From: Betaproteobacteria bacterium UBA5216
Lineage (GTDB): Bacteria > Pseudomonadota > Gammaproteobacteria > Burkholderiales > SG8-41
Assembly: GCA_002412495.1 (NCBI GenBank)
Contig: DHVE01000044.1
Coordinates: forward strand, 62,001 to 126,000
DNA: 64,000 nt
Direction of reading: 5' to 3'
The position numbers and the translations under genes were made by a program. The notes beneath the pieces are model-generated. The model saw only the letters and a program-made list of their open reading frames with translations, had not been told where the DNA came from and did no database searches. Positions 31,608 through 40,954 of the stretch are shown here, in pieces (the first letter of the stretch is position 1; every line of letters begins with the position of its first letter).

Positions 31608-32561
31608 ATGAAAACCCGATGGATACCGCTGCTGCTGTTACTCACCGCCACCATAACTCACGCACAAACGTACCCCGCCAAATCCATCCGCATGGTCGTG
31701 CCGGTTCCCCCCGGCGGCATCATTGACGTGGTGGGCCGTCTGCTTGGCGCAAAAATTACCGAGCACACGGGCCAAACCGTCATCATTGATAACCGCACCG
31801 GCGGACTCACCGGCGTGGGCAGCGAGATGGTGGCGCGCAGCCCTGGTGACGGCTATACGCTTTTGCTGCAATCGCTGCCGATGGTGATCAATCCTTCGAT
31901 GCTGGGCAAGATGTCGTACGACTACGAAAAAGATCTCGCACCGATCTCGCTGGTGGTCACGTCACCCTATCTGCTGGTGGTGCATCCCTCGGTGCCCGCA
32001 AAAACCATCCAGCAACTGGTTGCGCTCGCCAAGGCGCAGCCCGGCAAGATCAATTATTCATCGTCCGGCAATGCGAGCAACCTGCATGTCGCCGTGGAAC
32101 TTTTCGCCAATCTCGCCGGCGTGAAAATGCTGCACATTCCATACAAGGGCGGCGGCCCGGCGCTCACCGCCGTGTTGGGCGGCGAGGCGGATTTAAGCGC
32201 ACTGGCGGTGAGCGCGGTGATGCCGCATGTCAACGCGGGCCGCATGCGTGCGCTGGCGATCACCAGCCCGAAACGATTGCCCGCCTTGCCGCAGATTCCC
32301 TCGGCGGCGGAAGCCGTGCCCGGTTACGATTTCGCGAGCTGGGTCGGCGTGCTGGCGCCCTCATCCACGCCTGCGGCATTGGTCAACAACATCAGCGGCA
32401 TGATCGTCAAAGCTGCGCGCGCGCCGGATCTCGTTGATCGCTTCACCAAGGACGCCACCGATGTGGTCGCCAATTCGCCCGCCGAATTCAAAACCTTTAT
32501 TCAGTCCGAAGCCAAACGCTGGGCCAAGGTGGTGAAAGACAGCGGTATGCGCGCCGATTAA
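31608..32561 (+). CDS. Bug/TctC-family periplasmic solute receptor (Bug 11)
   Basis: 317 residues from the ATG at 31608, with TAGGAGGCGTG as an excellent ribosome site, which decides against an upstream ATG at 31527. The signal peptide is WIPLLLLLTATITHA. The loop is IRMVVPVPPGGIIDVVGR, then HTGQTVIIDNRTGGLTG, SPGDGYT and HIPYKG. It follows the deacetylase-like gene by 32 bases and precedes an amidohydrolase by 31, so the three probably form one transcript. Confidence 0.95.
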   Translation: MKTRWIPLLLLLTATITHAQTYPAKSIRMVVPVPPGGIIDVVGRLLGAKITEHTGQTVIIDNRTGGLTGVGSEMVARSPGDGYTLLLQSLPMVINPSMLGKMSYDYEKDLAPISLVVTSPYLLVVHPSVPAKTIQQLVALAKAQPGKINYSSSGNASNLHVAVELFANLAGVKMLHIPYKGGGPALTAVLGGEADLSALAVSAVMPHVNAGRMRALAITSPKRLPALPQIPSAAEAVPGYDFASWVGVLAPSSTPAALVNNISGMIVKAARAPDLVDRFTKDATDVVANSPAEFKTFIQSEAKRWAKVVKDSGMRAD

Positions 32562-32592
32562 TCTTCAGGTCTCAATCTCAAAGGAACGTCAC

Positions 32593-33471
32593 GTGTTAGT
32601 CATTGATTGCCAGGTACACCCCTTCCTCGCCAATACCCCGCAGCGCCCGTGGGCCAATCCCCATGACGACGGGCGCAGCCACGTCACCGCCGATGAAATG
32701 GTGATGGCCATGGACGCCGTTGGTGTGGATGGCGCCATCGCGGTGTCGCCCAGAGGCATGTACGGCTTTGATCCCAGCTACGCGGTAGAGGTGCAGCGCG
32801 CGTATCCCGACCGTTTCGCGATCGTGCGGCCGGTCGATCCGGAAAATCCGGCGGTCGGTGAATCCATCGCTGAATGGAAGCGAACCGCCGGCGCGGTGGC
32901 GGTGCGCCTCATGCTCGGCAAGCACCACGGCGGCAACGCTAACACGCCCGGCGCCGATGTTGTCGCGAAAGAAGCCGCGCGGCAAAGCTTGCCGGTTAAT
33001 TTTCAATGTGGCGGCAATCTGGATGCGGCCATGGCGCTGATCGACCGCCATCCCGAAACACGTTTCGTGCTCGACCACCTGGGCATGTACCAGCCGCGCA
33101 CGGCGCCCGCCACGCCCGAAGCCTGGGCCGATCTGCCCAAGGTGCTGGCGCTCGCCAAGCGCGCGAATGCCGTGATCAAGGTGAGCGGCGCCTGCACACT
33201 GTCGGCGATACCCTATCCGCACGACGACATCTGGGACAACCTGCAGCGCGTGTTTGATGCCTGGGGTCTTGATCGTTGCCTGTGGGGTACCGACTGGACG
33301 CGCACCTACCCACTCTTCCCCTACATCAATGGTGTGGATCCCTTCCGCCTGAACCCGCGCCTGAGCGCGAGTGACAAGGCCAATCTGATGGGCGAAACCT
33401 GCGCCAGGGTTTATGGGTGGAAGCCGAAGAGCAGCTGGCAACAGCGGCATTCGAAGGGTAGGAAGGATTGA
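32593..33471 (+). CDS. Amidohydrolase family protein (TIM barrel)
   Basis: 292 residues, GTG start with AAGGAACG upstream. VIDCQVHPFL is the N-terminal metal motif in the degenerate form QVH (H-x-H usual, first His replaced by Gln). RFVLDHLGMYQP carries the mid-barrel His and LWGTDWTRTYPLFPY the metal or catalytic Asp. Relatives act on aromatic or lactone carboxylates (decarboxylases, lactonases). No signal peptide, so cytoplasmic, unlike the Tat-exported homologue at 13085. It lies between Bug 11 and Bug 12. Confidence 0.87.
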   Translation: MLVIDCQVHPFLANTPQRPWANPHDDGRSHVTADEMVMAMDAVGVDGAIAVSPRGMYGFDPSYAVEVQRAYPDRFAIVRPVDPENPAVGESIAEWKRTAGAVAVRLMLGKHHGGNANTPGADVVAKEAARQSLPVNFQCGGNLDAAMALIDRHPETRFVLDHLGMYQPRTAPATPEAWADLPKVLALAKRANAVIKVSGACTLSAIPYPHDDIWDNLQRVFDAWGLDRCLWGTDWTRTYPLFPYINGVDPFRLNPRLSASDKANLMGETCARVYGWKPKSSWQQRHSKGRKD

Positions 33472-33513
33472 GGAATATTCATTTCGTAACCAACTGTTTA
33501 TAAAGGATATTTC

Positions 33514-34479
33514 TTGAGGCCATCCACCGCTTTATTACTCGCGGCCATCACATTCGCCGCCGCGTCATCCGCGCTTGCCTATCCCGACAAACCCGTGCGC
33601 GTGATCGTGCCGCAGGCCGCCGGTAGCAGTTTCGATTCCGTGGTACGGCTGGTGACGCAGCGGCTCAACGAGCGTTGGAACAAAACCGTCGTTGTGGATA
33701 ACCGGCCCGGCGCCAACGGCATCATCGGGCTCGAAGCGGGCGCCAAGGCGAACGCCGATGGTTACACCGTAATCACGGGTGCAATCAGCCATCTCTCGGT
33801 GAACCCCAGCGTTTACAAAAATCTGCCGTATCGCCCGCTCGAAGATTTTGATCCGGTGACGCAACTTACTTCGATTACCTTTCTGGTGGTCGCCAACGCG
33901 TCATTCGCGGGCAACTCGGTAAAAAATCTCGTCGCGCTCGCCAAGGCCAAACCGCAAGCCGTGCGTTATGCATCGTCCGGCAGCGGCAACATGAATCATT
34001 TGGGTGCCGAGCTTTTTGCCAGCGTCATCGGCGCGAAGATGCTGCATCTGCCCTACAAGGGCGAGACGCCCGCGATGACCGGCCTGCTCGGCGGTGAATC
34101 CGACATGATGTTCACCACCATGCCGATCGCCGTACCGCACATCGAGACCGGCCGTCTGCGCGCCATTGCCGTCGCCTCATCCGCGCGCACTGCGCGTCTG
34201 CCCGACGTGCCAACACTTGCCGAAGCCGGCGTGCCGGGCGTGGAAATCACCGGCTGGATCGGCGTGATGGTGCCGCGCGGCACACCGCAATCCGTAACCA
34301 CCACGCTGCACAAGGATATCGCCGCCATCCTGCAAGTGCCCGATGTCAAACAGCGCCTCGTCGCCACCGGCGCCGATCCGGTGGGCAGCACACCCGAACA
34401 ATTCCGCGCATTTCTAAAAGCGGAGACGAACAAGTGGGCGAAGGTCATCAAGGATGCTGGCCTCGCACTCAGTCAATAA
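33514..34479 (+). CDS. Bug/TctC-family periplasmic solute receptor (Bug 12)
   Basis: 321 residues with a TTG start at 33514; AAAGGATAT lies at the right distance and no ATG precedes the signal core STALLLAAITFAAASSALA, so TTG is well supported. The first loop is variant: VRVIVPQAAGSSFDSVVR. RWNKTVVVDNRPGANG, NADGYT and HLPYKG follow. It trails the amidohydrolase by 42 bases and closes the plus-strand run that began at Bug 9. Confidence 0.95.
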   Translation: MRPSTALLLAAITFAAASSALAYPDKPVRVIVPQAAGSSFDSVVRLVTQRLNERWNKTVVVDNRPGANGIIGLEAGAKANADGYTVITGAISHLSVNPSVYKNLPYRPLEDFDPVTQLTSITFLVVANASFAGNSVKNLVALAKAKPQAVRYASSGSGNMNHLGAELFASVIGAKMLHLPYKGETPAMTGLLGGESDMMFTTMPIAVPHIETGRLRAIAVASSARTARLPDVPTLAEAGVPGVEITGWIGVMVPRGTPQSVTTTLHKDIAAILQVPDVKQRLVATGADPVGSTPEQFRAFLKAETNKWAKVIKDAGLALSQ

Positions 34480-34486
34480 CCAACCC

Positions 34487-34565
34487 GTCATTCCCGCGAA
34501 CACGGGAATCCATAACACAGTGGCCTATGGCACATTGCATGCATTCCCGCCTGCGCGGGAATGAC
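34487..34565. repeat. GTCATTCCCGC-type palindromic repeat
   Basis: GTCATTCCCGCGAACACGGG at the left and CATTCCCGCCTGCGCGGGAA with TGAC at the right. It fills most of the gap between Bug 12 and the decarboxylase gene. Confidence 0.8.
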
Positions 34566-34602
34566 TGTGGCGGTTTGTAATCCACAACAAAACCATTCAA
34601 CC

Positions 34603-36228
34603 ATGAAAATCTCCGAATACCTGCTGCAAACGCTGGAACAAAACGGTGTCACCCACATCTTCGGCAATCCCGGCACCACCGAGTTGCCGCTGGTGAAAGC
34701 CTGCGAGCAGCGCAAAAAGCTGAAATACGTGGTCGCGCTGTCGGAAGTGAGCGCGGTGCCGATGGCCGATGGTTATGCGCGCGCCCATCGTTCGCTGGGC
34801 GTGGTCAATCTGCATGTGGCGCCAGGCCTCGGCAACGGCATGGGTACACTTTACACCGCGGGTATCGCAGGCACGCCGCTCTTGGTGCTGGTGGGCGGGC
34901 AAGACCGGCGCTTTCTGCACACGAATCCGATCCTGTGGGGGCCAGTCGAAAAAATGGCCGGCGCGGTATGCAAGGCGGTGTTCGTACTCAACACCTCGTT
35001 TGATGCAGCCGCGAACATACGTCGCGCGTTGCGCACGGCCATGACGCCACCGTACGGCCCGGTGGCACTAATCTGCCCGCCGGATTTGCTTGAAACCGAC
35101 ATCAGCGAAAAACCTTCCACGGTTACGCCAGCCGCATTGGCTGCGCTGGACAAAAATCAGGTGGGCGCCTACGCAAAGTTTCTGTCCGGCGCGAAAAAGC
35201 CCGCGATCATCGCCGCCGAAGATGTGCATTGGGACAGCAGCGGCGCCAGCGCGGAACTCGAAAAGCTGGCTACTGCCCTCGGCGCGCCGGTCTACGCCGC
35301 ACCCTACACCGGGGTGCTGCCAATCAGCAGCGCGTCACCGGCCTACGCGGGCTATTTGCCGCCGAGCCTGAAACAAGTCGCCGACCGGCTGACGCCGCAC
35401 GATGCACTGTTGTTTGTCGGCGGACGCGGGCTGCGCAACACGCTTTACAGCGAAGCGCATCTGCCGCAACGCAAGGCGTGGCTCGGACACGATGCATCGG
35501 CACAAGCCCCCGGTGGTGACGACGGTGAATACACACTGGCAACCGTGACCAACCTGAAAACGTCGCTGGCCGCCATTACCGCGGCACTCGGCAAGCGCAA
35601 GACAAAAAGCAAACCCGCCCGCGCGCCGCTCGATCTGCCCGCGCGCGATGCGCGTGTACTGCACCCCACGCTCGCCATTCATGCGCTGCTGAAAAAATTC
35701 GGTCACGCGATGTGGATCGACGAATCCGGCCTCTCGACATCCGACGTGCGCCAGTGGATGCAACTCAAGGCAGGCGAATATCTGATCAACGGCAGCGGCG
35801 GCATCGGCTGGGGCCTCGCGGCATCGGTGGGCGCGGCGATCGCGCGAGGCACGGGCAAAAACGCGCGTCAAATCGTCGCCGTCATCGGCGATGGCTCGGC
35901 GCTGTATGCCTCTGAGGCTCTGTGGACGGCTGAACACCAGGGCGCAAAAATTCTGCTGGTGATTCTGTCCAATCGCCGCTACGCAACGCTCAATGAAGCG
36001 GCCTCGCGGCTCGCGGGCGGGCCATTGCAATCGTTCACCATCGAACCGCCGGTGATTGATTTCAGCGGGCTGGCGAAACTCTATGACTGGCGGTATCTCG
36101 CGGCATCGACCGAAATACAGATGGACGCGGCCATCGCCAGTCTCGGCGCCAACCTTGCGAAAAACACCCTGTTGGAACTGAAACTTGACCCGGCCTTAAA
36201 ACCGGTTACGGCCTCGCGGCATTTTTAG
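34603..36228 (+). CDS. TPP-dependent enzyme, benzoylformate decarboxylase-like
   Basis: 541 residues from the ATG at 34603 (an upstream ATG at 34561 lies in repeat DNA). HIFGNPGTTELPLVKACEQR, VVALSEVSAVPMADGYARAH with the TPP-activating Glu, NLHVAPGLGNGMGTLYTAGI and the C-terminal GDGSALYASEALWTAEHQGA match benzoylformate decarboxylase in order and spacing; acetolactate synthases differ at these places. It likely decarboxylates an aryl or branched 2-oxo acid to an aldehyde. It lies on the same strand as Bug 12 and overlaps the DegT gene by four bases, tail to tail. Confidence 0.88.
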   Translation: MKISEYLLQTLEQNGVTHIFGNPGTTELPLVKACEQRKKLKYVVALSEVSAVPMADGYARAHRSLGVVNLHVAPGLGNGMGTLYTAGIAGTPLLVLVGGQDRRFLHTNPILWGPVEKMAGAVCKAVFVLNTSFDAAANIRRALRTAMTPPYGPVALICPPDLLETDISEKPSTVTPAALAALDKNQVGAYAKFLSGAKKPAIIAAEDVHWDSSGASAELEKLATALGAPVYAAPYTGVLPISSASPAYAGYLPPSLKQVADRLTPHDALLFVGGRGLRNTLYSEAHLPQRKAWLGHDASAQAPGGDDGEYTLATVTNLKTSLAAITAALGKRKTKSKPARAPLDLPARDARVLHPTLAIHALLKKFGHAMWIDESGLSTSDVRQWMQLKAGEYLINGSGGIGWGLAASVGAAIARGTGKNARQIVAVIGDGSALYASEALWTAEHQGAKILLVILSNRRYATLNEAASRLAGGPLQSFTIEPPVIDFSGLAKLYDWRYLAASTEIQMDAAIASLGANLAKNTLLELKLDPALKPVTASRHF

Positions 36229-37475
36229 CGCCCGATATTGCCGGCTTGCGCATCAGGCCAGCCGGCCGCCACGGACTGCGTCTCAAACGCCCGCACGACC
36301 GCTGCAAGCCGTTCGATATCGCGCGCGGTCATACCTTCATGCGCCGGCAGATACAAGAGTTGGGAAAACAGCGTCTCCGCCTGGGGCGCACGGCATTCGC
36401 CGGATGTCGCGCTGACCACCGCCATGCTGGATGCACCGCGCGTCGCGTCAAAGCCCTGCGCCTGCATATGCGCGATCAAGGCATCCGCGCGCGCATGCGC
36501 CAGCGGAAACACCCAATGCGAATGCCACGCCGTCTCGGCGCCGGGGCGCGCCATGGCCGGTGCCGCGTCACTCAACCGTTTTGCCAATTGCCGCGCGCGT
36601 TCGGCACGACGTGCCACGCTGGGTTGCACGCCCTGCCGAATCCGCCGATGCAGCACAACCAGCAGTGGCATTGACGGCCGGCGGCGAATTTTTTCCACTA
36701 ATTCGCCGCCCGCGAATCCCCGCACCGAAGCCGACAGAACGCGCTCGCGATCCAGCCCCGCCAGTGCCATGGCCGCCACGAACGCCGAATAAAAAGGCCG
36801 ATAGCCCAGCACGACAAAACCCGCGTATTTAAGCAGACGCGCCGCATACGCCGCGCGCGATTGCAACGGCCATGCCGACATGCCGCCGCGCACGCGATCA
36901 CGCAGCGCCGGATCACGAAAGGTCATCACCGCGCCGCCCAGCGCGGTAGCCGTTTTGATCGGCCCGAAGCTGAACAGACACACGTCGCTGGAAATATCGC
37001 CGCGCCAACCGTCACCGGTGTACGCCTGCGCGCAATCCTCGATCAGAAAGAGTTGATTCTTGTGCGAGAACTCGACCACCTCGCGCATGGGCATGCGGCT
37101 GCCGAACAAATGCGCCACCAGCACCGCGCGCGTGCGGGGCGAGCGCGCCCGCTCCAGCGCCGCGCGTGATACCGCCAGCGTCGGGCTGTCGATATCCACG
37201 GGAACCGCGACCAAACCATGTGCTTCGATGATGCGCGTCATGTCGCGGATGGTGACCGCCGATACCAGCACTTCGCTGCCGGCGGGCAGTTGCAGCGCGC
37301 TCAAAAGCGCATCGAATCCGCTGCGCACCGAGAGACAAGCCAGATTGCCGCGCGCGGTGCGCCACGCGGATTCCACGCTGGCAGCCGCGCGCGCCGGGTC
37401 GCCCGGCATCACGCTAGCCAGCAGCCCGCTGGCCAGATCAGCCCATCTGATATCGATGCGCTTGCGGGGAATCAT
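36225..37475 (-). CDS. DegT/DnrJ/EryC1/StrS family aminotransferase
   Basis: 416 residues. The PLP fold is visible in SVRSGFDALLSALQLPAGSE, VPVDIDSPTLAVSRAALERA, AVLVAHLFGSRMP, LIEDCAQAYTGDGWRGDISS (PLP-pyridine Asp) and LFSFGPIKTATALGGAV, whose lysine forms the Schiff base. These enzymes usually aminate keto-sugars. The C-terminal half (HRRIRQGVQPSVARRAERAR, then WHSHWVFPLAHARADALIAH) is less conserved. No sugar-nucleotide genes are nearby, so the role is unclear. Its 3' end overlaps the decarboxylase by four bases on the opposite strand. Confidence 0.85.
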   Translation of the reverse strand: MIPRKRIDIRWADLASGLLASVMPGDPARAAASVESAWRTARGNLACLSVRSGFDALLSALQLPAGSEVLVSAVTIRDMTRIIEAHGLVAVPVDIDSPTLAVSRAALERARSPRTRAVLVAHLFGSRMPMREVVEFSHKNQLFLIEDCAQAYTGDGWRGDISSDVCLFSFGPIKTATALGGAVMTFRDPALRDRVRGGMSAWPLQSRAAYAARLLKYAGFVVLGYRPFYSAFVAAMALAGLDRERVLSASVRGFAGGELVEKIRRRPSMPLLVVLHRRIRQGVQPSVARRAERARQLAKRLSDAAPAMARPGAETAWHSHWVFPLAHARADALIAHMQAQGFDATRGASSMAVVSATSGECRAPQAETLFSQLLYLPAHEGMTARDIERLAAVVRAFETQSVAAGWPDAQAGNIGR

Positions 37476-37512
37476 GATGCAGGGAAACCACTCGCGATTT
37501 GCATTCGCAACT

Positions 37513-37575
37513 GTCCCTCACCCCCTGCCCCTCTGCTACGCGACAACTGCGCCCTTGTCCCGGAGAGGGAAGGGA
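37513..37575. repeat. CCCTCTCCC-type palindromic repeat, diverged
   Basis: GTCCCTCACCCCCTGCCCCT and GCCCTTGTCCCGGAGAGGGA outline a degraded copy of the family seen at 21054 and 6557. It is intercistronic between the DegT gene and the GST gene. Confidence 0.5.
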
Positions 37576-37615
37576 GATATTGGCAAAAATGAATGGATAT
37601 TCATTCTTACAGGTA

Positions 37616-38233
37616 TCACACGGGCGGCGTCCAATCCGGCGGCTGTGTTTTAACAAAGGCAGGCCGCGCGGCGATGCCTGCGTGCCAGGCCTTGAGTTTG
37701 GGCGACGTGGCACGCCAGTCGTGCGGATAGCGGAAATCAACGTATTGCAACGCCACACCCATGATCAGGTCGGCCAGACTGAAGCGCGTGCCGACGAGAA
37801 ACTCACCGCCTTTGAAATTATTCTCAGCCAGCGCGATGGCGCGATGGATACGGCCTTCTTCACGCTCCATTTTGTCGCGCAACTGGTGTTCCGGTGGGCG
37901 GCGGGTTTCAAAAATACGCTGAATCGCCGCATCGATGATGCCATTGCCCAGCGCCTGCCAACGCTGCGCCTCCCAGTAACCCACCGGATCGCGCGGCGTA
38001 AACGACCGCCCGTCCACGTGATCGAGAAAATGCACCACCAGCACCGATTCGAAAATGAAATCGTTGGGCGCGATTTCCAGCACTGGCACCTTGGACAACG
38101 GGTTCTTGTCGATGATCGGGCTGTTTTCCGCCCATGGGTCTTCGGTCACGAACTCCACCGGCAAACTCTTTTCCTCGATCAACACGCGCGCCTTGCGCAC
38201 GTACGGTGAGGTCGGCGATCCAAACAGCTTCAT
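37616..38233 (-). CDS. Glutathione S-transferase family protein
   Basis: 205 residues. The thioredoxin-like N-terminal domain MKLFGSPTSPYVRKARVLIE has the usual S-P-x-x-R-K pattern. NPLSKVPVLEI supplies the cis-proline (VPVL) and FIFESVLVVHFLD the glutathione-binding E-S pair. The C-terminal helical domain has FSLADLIMGVALQYVDFRYP. It may detoxify electrophiles or act in aromatic-ring catabolism. It is upstream of the DegT gene on the same strand but separated by about 140 bases with a repeat, so co-transcription is uncertain. Confidence 0.92.
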   Translation of the reverse strand: MKLFGSPTSPYVRKARVLIEEKSLPVEFVTEDPWAENSPIIDKNPLSKVPVLEIAPNDFIFESVLVVHFLDHVDGRSFTPRDPVGYWEAQRWQALGNGIIDAAIQRIFETRRPPEHQLRDKMEREEGRIHRAIALAENNFKGGEFLVGTRFSLADLIMGVALQYVDFRYPHDWRATSPKLKAWHAGIAARPAFVKTQPPDWTPPV

Positions 38234-38396
38234 ATACGGCTCCCTTGAATACGGATTGAAAATACGGATTGATGCAGGTCAACGCCAAGCCAGTATTCTA
38301 CTCCTGCCATGACTTGGGAGCCGTCCCGCGCTATGCGCCGCGACGGAAATTCGCTACGATTAGTGCCATTCAACAGTGCCATCTCAAGGATTTCCC

Positions 38397-39290
38397 ATGA
38401 TTACCGTTACCCGTATCGGCAAGCATCTGGGCGCAGAAATTTCAGGTGTTGATCTTTCGCAACCCATGGACGACAACACGTTTGCCCGGATTTCCAGCGC
38501 ATTCTTTGATCACGAAGTCGTGGTCTTTCGCGACCAGCGCCTCACGCCCGCGCAGCAAATCGCGTTTACCCGCCGCTTTGGCATACTCGAAGCCCATGTA
38601 CGCAAGGAAAGCCGCCTCGGTGGCCATGATGAAATTTTTGTGCTGTCGAACAAGCTGGACGCCAACGGCAAGGCCGTCGGCGCGCAGGACGCGGGCCGCT
38701 ACTGGCACAGTGATCTGTCGTACAAGCGCGAGCCCAGCATGCTCTCCGCGCTGTATGCGGTGGAAGTGCCGGTGAAAAATGGCGTGGCGCTGGGCAATAC
38801 TTACTTCGCCAGCAGCACCGCCGCCTTCGCCGCGCTGCCCGAAGCCGAGAAACAACGTCTCACAAAAATGCGCAACGTCCACAGCTACCGCGAATACCGC
38901 CTGAAAAACTACGCGGCGCAACAGGAAGACGAACGCCGCGGCATCCGCACGGTGCAGGAACACGCCCCCACGCCGGAGCAACTTGCCAGCGTGCCCGACA
39001 CTGAAATGAATGTGGTGCGCGAGCATCCGGTCACCAAACGCAAGGGACTCTTCATCAACGAAGGCCACACCGCGTATCTCACGGGCATGTCACGCGCGGA
39101 AAGCGACGCCGAACTCGCCAGGTTGTATGCACATATCACGCAGCCGGCGTTTGTTTATTGCCATAGCTGGCGCGTGGGCGATCTTTTGATGTGGGACAAC
39201 ATCGCCTTGCAGCACAAAGCCACGTTTGACTACGACCCGCTGCCGCGTCTGATGTATCGCACCACGGTGCGCGGGCCGGCTGTTTTGTAG
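38397..39290 (+). CDS. TauD/TfdA family 2-oxoglutarate-dependent dioxygenase
   Basis: 297 residues from the ATG at 38397 (GGATTTCCC upstream). The iron ligands are H104 and D106 in RYWHSDLSY and the distal H273 in NIALQHKATF; R288 or R292 in YRTTVRG binds 2-oxoglutarate. The N-terminus LGAEISGVDLSQPM is the classic TauD opening. Members cleave taurine, sulfonates, phenoxyacetates or alkyl sulfates. It stands between the GST gene on the other strand and the EthD-like gene downstream, so its pathway cannot be named. Confidence 0.93.
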   Translation: MITVTRIGKHLGAEISGVDLSQPMDDNTFARISSAFFDHEVVVFRDQRLTPAQQIAFTRRFGILEAHVRKESRLGGHDEIFVLSNKLDANGKAVGAQDAGRYWHSDLSYKREPSMLSALYAVEVPVKNGVALGNTYFASSTAAFAALPEAEKQRLTKMRNVHSYREYRLKNYAAQQEDERRGIRTVQEHAPTPEQLASVPDTEMNVVREHPVTKRKGLFINEGHTAYLTGMSRAESDAELARLYAHITQPAFVYCHSWRVGDLLMWDNIALQHKATFDYDPLPRLMYRTTVRGPAVL

Positions 39291-39300
39291 CGATGGGAAT

Positions 39301-39411
39301 TTGGTTTTTAGTGTTGAGTGTTGAGTTCTTAGCTTTTAGGTTTGAGTTAACCCAGCCGCGCGCAGCACAAACATGCGAATTAAAAACCAAAAACTCAACA
39401 CTAAACACCAA
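39301..39411. repeat. AT-rich palindromic repeat (TTAGTGTTGAGT type)
   Basis: TTGGTTTTTAGTGTTGAGTG at the left and ACTCAACACTAAACACCAA at the right are inverted arms of about 20 bases; the left arm also contains a tandem TGTTGAG. It is the only copy I see. It separates the dioxygenase gene from the EthD-like gene. Confidence 0.65.
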
Positions 39412-39438
39412 CCACTTGCCCCGCATCGAGCGAACCCA

Positions 39439-40146
39439 ATGTCATCAGCCAACGGCCTAATCACCGTCAGACTCCACACCAGCGCGCAGTACGACAACGA
39501 ATTCAACGACTGGTATAACCTCGAACACGTGCCGCAGGTCACCGCCTTGCCGGGCTTTGTGCGCACGCGGCGTTATTTTTGCGAGAAATCCGATATCCGT
39601 TATCTCGCGTGGTACGAAACCGCCGACGAAACGGTGGAAGCCGGCGCGCATTTCCAAAGCCTGGTCGCCAACCCGACGCCTTGGTCGCTGCGCATGCGCC
39701 AGCTTTACGGCAACCACCGCGAGCGCATGAATTTCAAACTGATGTGCGACGTGGCCAATGCCACGGCTTCCCTTCCGGACTCCGGCGCGCCCTGGATGTA
39801 CATCGTGCACACCGACATCCCCGACCACATCATTGACGAATACAACGCGTGGTACGACAAGGAGCATCTGCCGCGCTGCGCCAACATCCCCGGCGTGCTA
39901 CGCGCGCGGCGTTATACGGCGGTAGCCTGCACCTCCGGCACGGTGGCGCCGCGTTACCTCACCGCGTACGAAATGACCGGTCCCGATGTGTGGGAAAGTC
40001 CGGCCGCGCAGGTCGCGCGCAAAACGCCGTGGACGGAAAAAATGCGTTCGCTGTTCAGCAACACGCGGCGCGCGCTGTATCAACTTGTGGCGCCCAATGT
40101 GACGCATGAACAGGCGGTGAAATTACAGCGCCCGCCGCTCAAATGA
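39439..40146 (+). CDS. Tandem EthD-like (dimeric alpha/beta barrel) protein
   Basis: 235 residues from the ATG at 39439; the frame stays open to an ATG at 39373 inside the palindromic repeat, which I reject. Two similar halves are evident: FNDWYNLEHVPQVTALPGFV with RTRRY, and YNAWYDKEHLPRCANIPGVL with RARRY. This W-Y-x-x-E-H-x-P...I-P-G-x-x-x-x-R-R-Y pattern is typical of EthD-like ferredoxin-fold domains, which often bind or stabilise hydrophobic intermediates. The last bases overlap the enoyl-CoA hydratase start (ATGA), indicating translational coupling. Confidence 0.75.
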   Translation: MSSANGLITVRLHTSAQYDNEFNDWYNLEHVPQVTALPGFVRTRRYFCEKSDIRYLAWYETADETVEAGAHFQSLVANPTPWSLRMRQLYGNHRERMNFKLMCDVANATASLPDSGAPWMYIVHTDIPDHIIDEYNAWYDKEHLPRCANIPGVLRARRYTAVACTSGTVAPRYLTAYEMTGPDVWESPAAQVARKTPWTEKMRSLFSNTRRALYQLVAPNVTHEQAVKLQRPPLK

Positions 40147-40937
40147 GCGATCTGCTGTTAACGCGCTTCGACGACCGGGGCGACGCGGGCCGCATCGCCC
40201 ATCTCACGGTGAACAACCCGGCGCGCCGCAATGCGCTGGGCATCGCGGGTAAACGGGCGATCGCCGCGACATTCGACAAACTGGCGCAAGATGAAACACT
40301 GCGCGCCGCCGTGATCACCGGCGCGGGCGACAAATCATTCATCGCGGGCGCGGACATCCACGAAATGAAAGACCTTTCGCCCGAAGAGGCCGAGGTCGAA
40401 CACACGCTCACGCACGTGGCCAACGAAGCGATACGCGCGTTTCCGGTGCCGGTAATCGCGCGCATCAATGGCTATTGCCTGGGCTTTGGCATGGAACTCG
40501 CCGCGGCCTGCGATCTGCGCGTGGGCGCGGACACTGCAAAATTCGGCATGCCCGAGGTGCGCGTCGGCGTGCCCTCCGGCATGGAAGCGGTACTGTTGCC
40601 GAAACTCGTCGGCTGGGGCAAGGCCGCCGAACTGGTGTACACCGGCGACATCATCGATGCCGCCGAGGCCTACCGTATCGGCTTCCTGCAAAAACTCGTG
40701 CCCGCCGCGGAACTCGATGCCGCCGTGGAGCAATGGCTTGCTTCGATACTGCTCGGCGGCAAGCGCGTCATGCGTTTGCAGAAAACCCTGCTGCGCGACT
40801 GGGAACGCCTGCCGGTCGAGGATGGCATCTGGGCCGGCATTCGTGCGTGCGTTGAATCGCGCCGCACCGACGAACCCAAACGCATGATGGAAGCTTTTAT
40901 CAACCGAAAAACGCATTTCGCCGCGAATAAAAAATAA
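40143..40937 (+). CDS. Enoyl-CoA hydratase/isomerase family protein
   Basis: 264 residues. ITGAGDKSFIAGADIHEM is the first oxyanion-hole/CoA motif and ARINGYCLGFGMELAAACDL the second; MPEVRVGVPSGMEAVLL covers the usual catalytic Glu region. The enzyme hydrates or isomerises 2-enoyl-CoA thioesters. Its ATG overlaps the stop of the EthD-like gene (ATGA). Bug 13 follows after 17 bases. The trio suggests uptake and beta-oxidation-like handling of an unsaturated or aromatic acid, with the ligase missing from the neighbourhood. Confidence 0.93.
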   Translation: MSDLLLTRFDDRGDAGRIAHLTVNNPARRNALGIAGKRAIAATFDKLAQDETLRAAVITGAGDKSFIAGADIHEMKDLSPEEAEVEHTLTHVANEAIRAFPVPVIARINGYCLGFGMELAAACDLRVGADTAKFGMPEVRVGVPSGMEAVLLPKLVGWGKAAELVYTGDIIDAAEAYRIGFLQKLVPAAELDAAVEQWLASILLGGKRVMRLQKTLLRDWERLPVEDGIWAGIRACVESRRTDEPKRMMEAFINRKTHFAANKK

Positions 40938-40954
40938 ACGCAGCGCCAGACAAA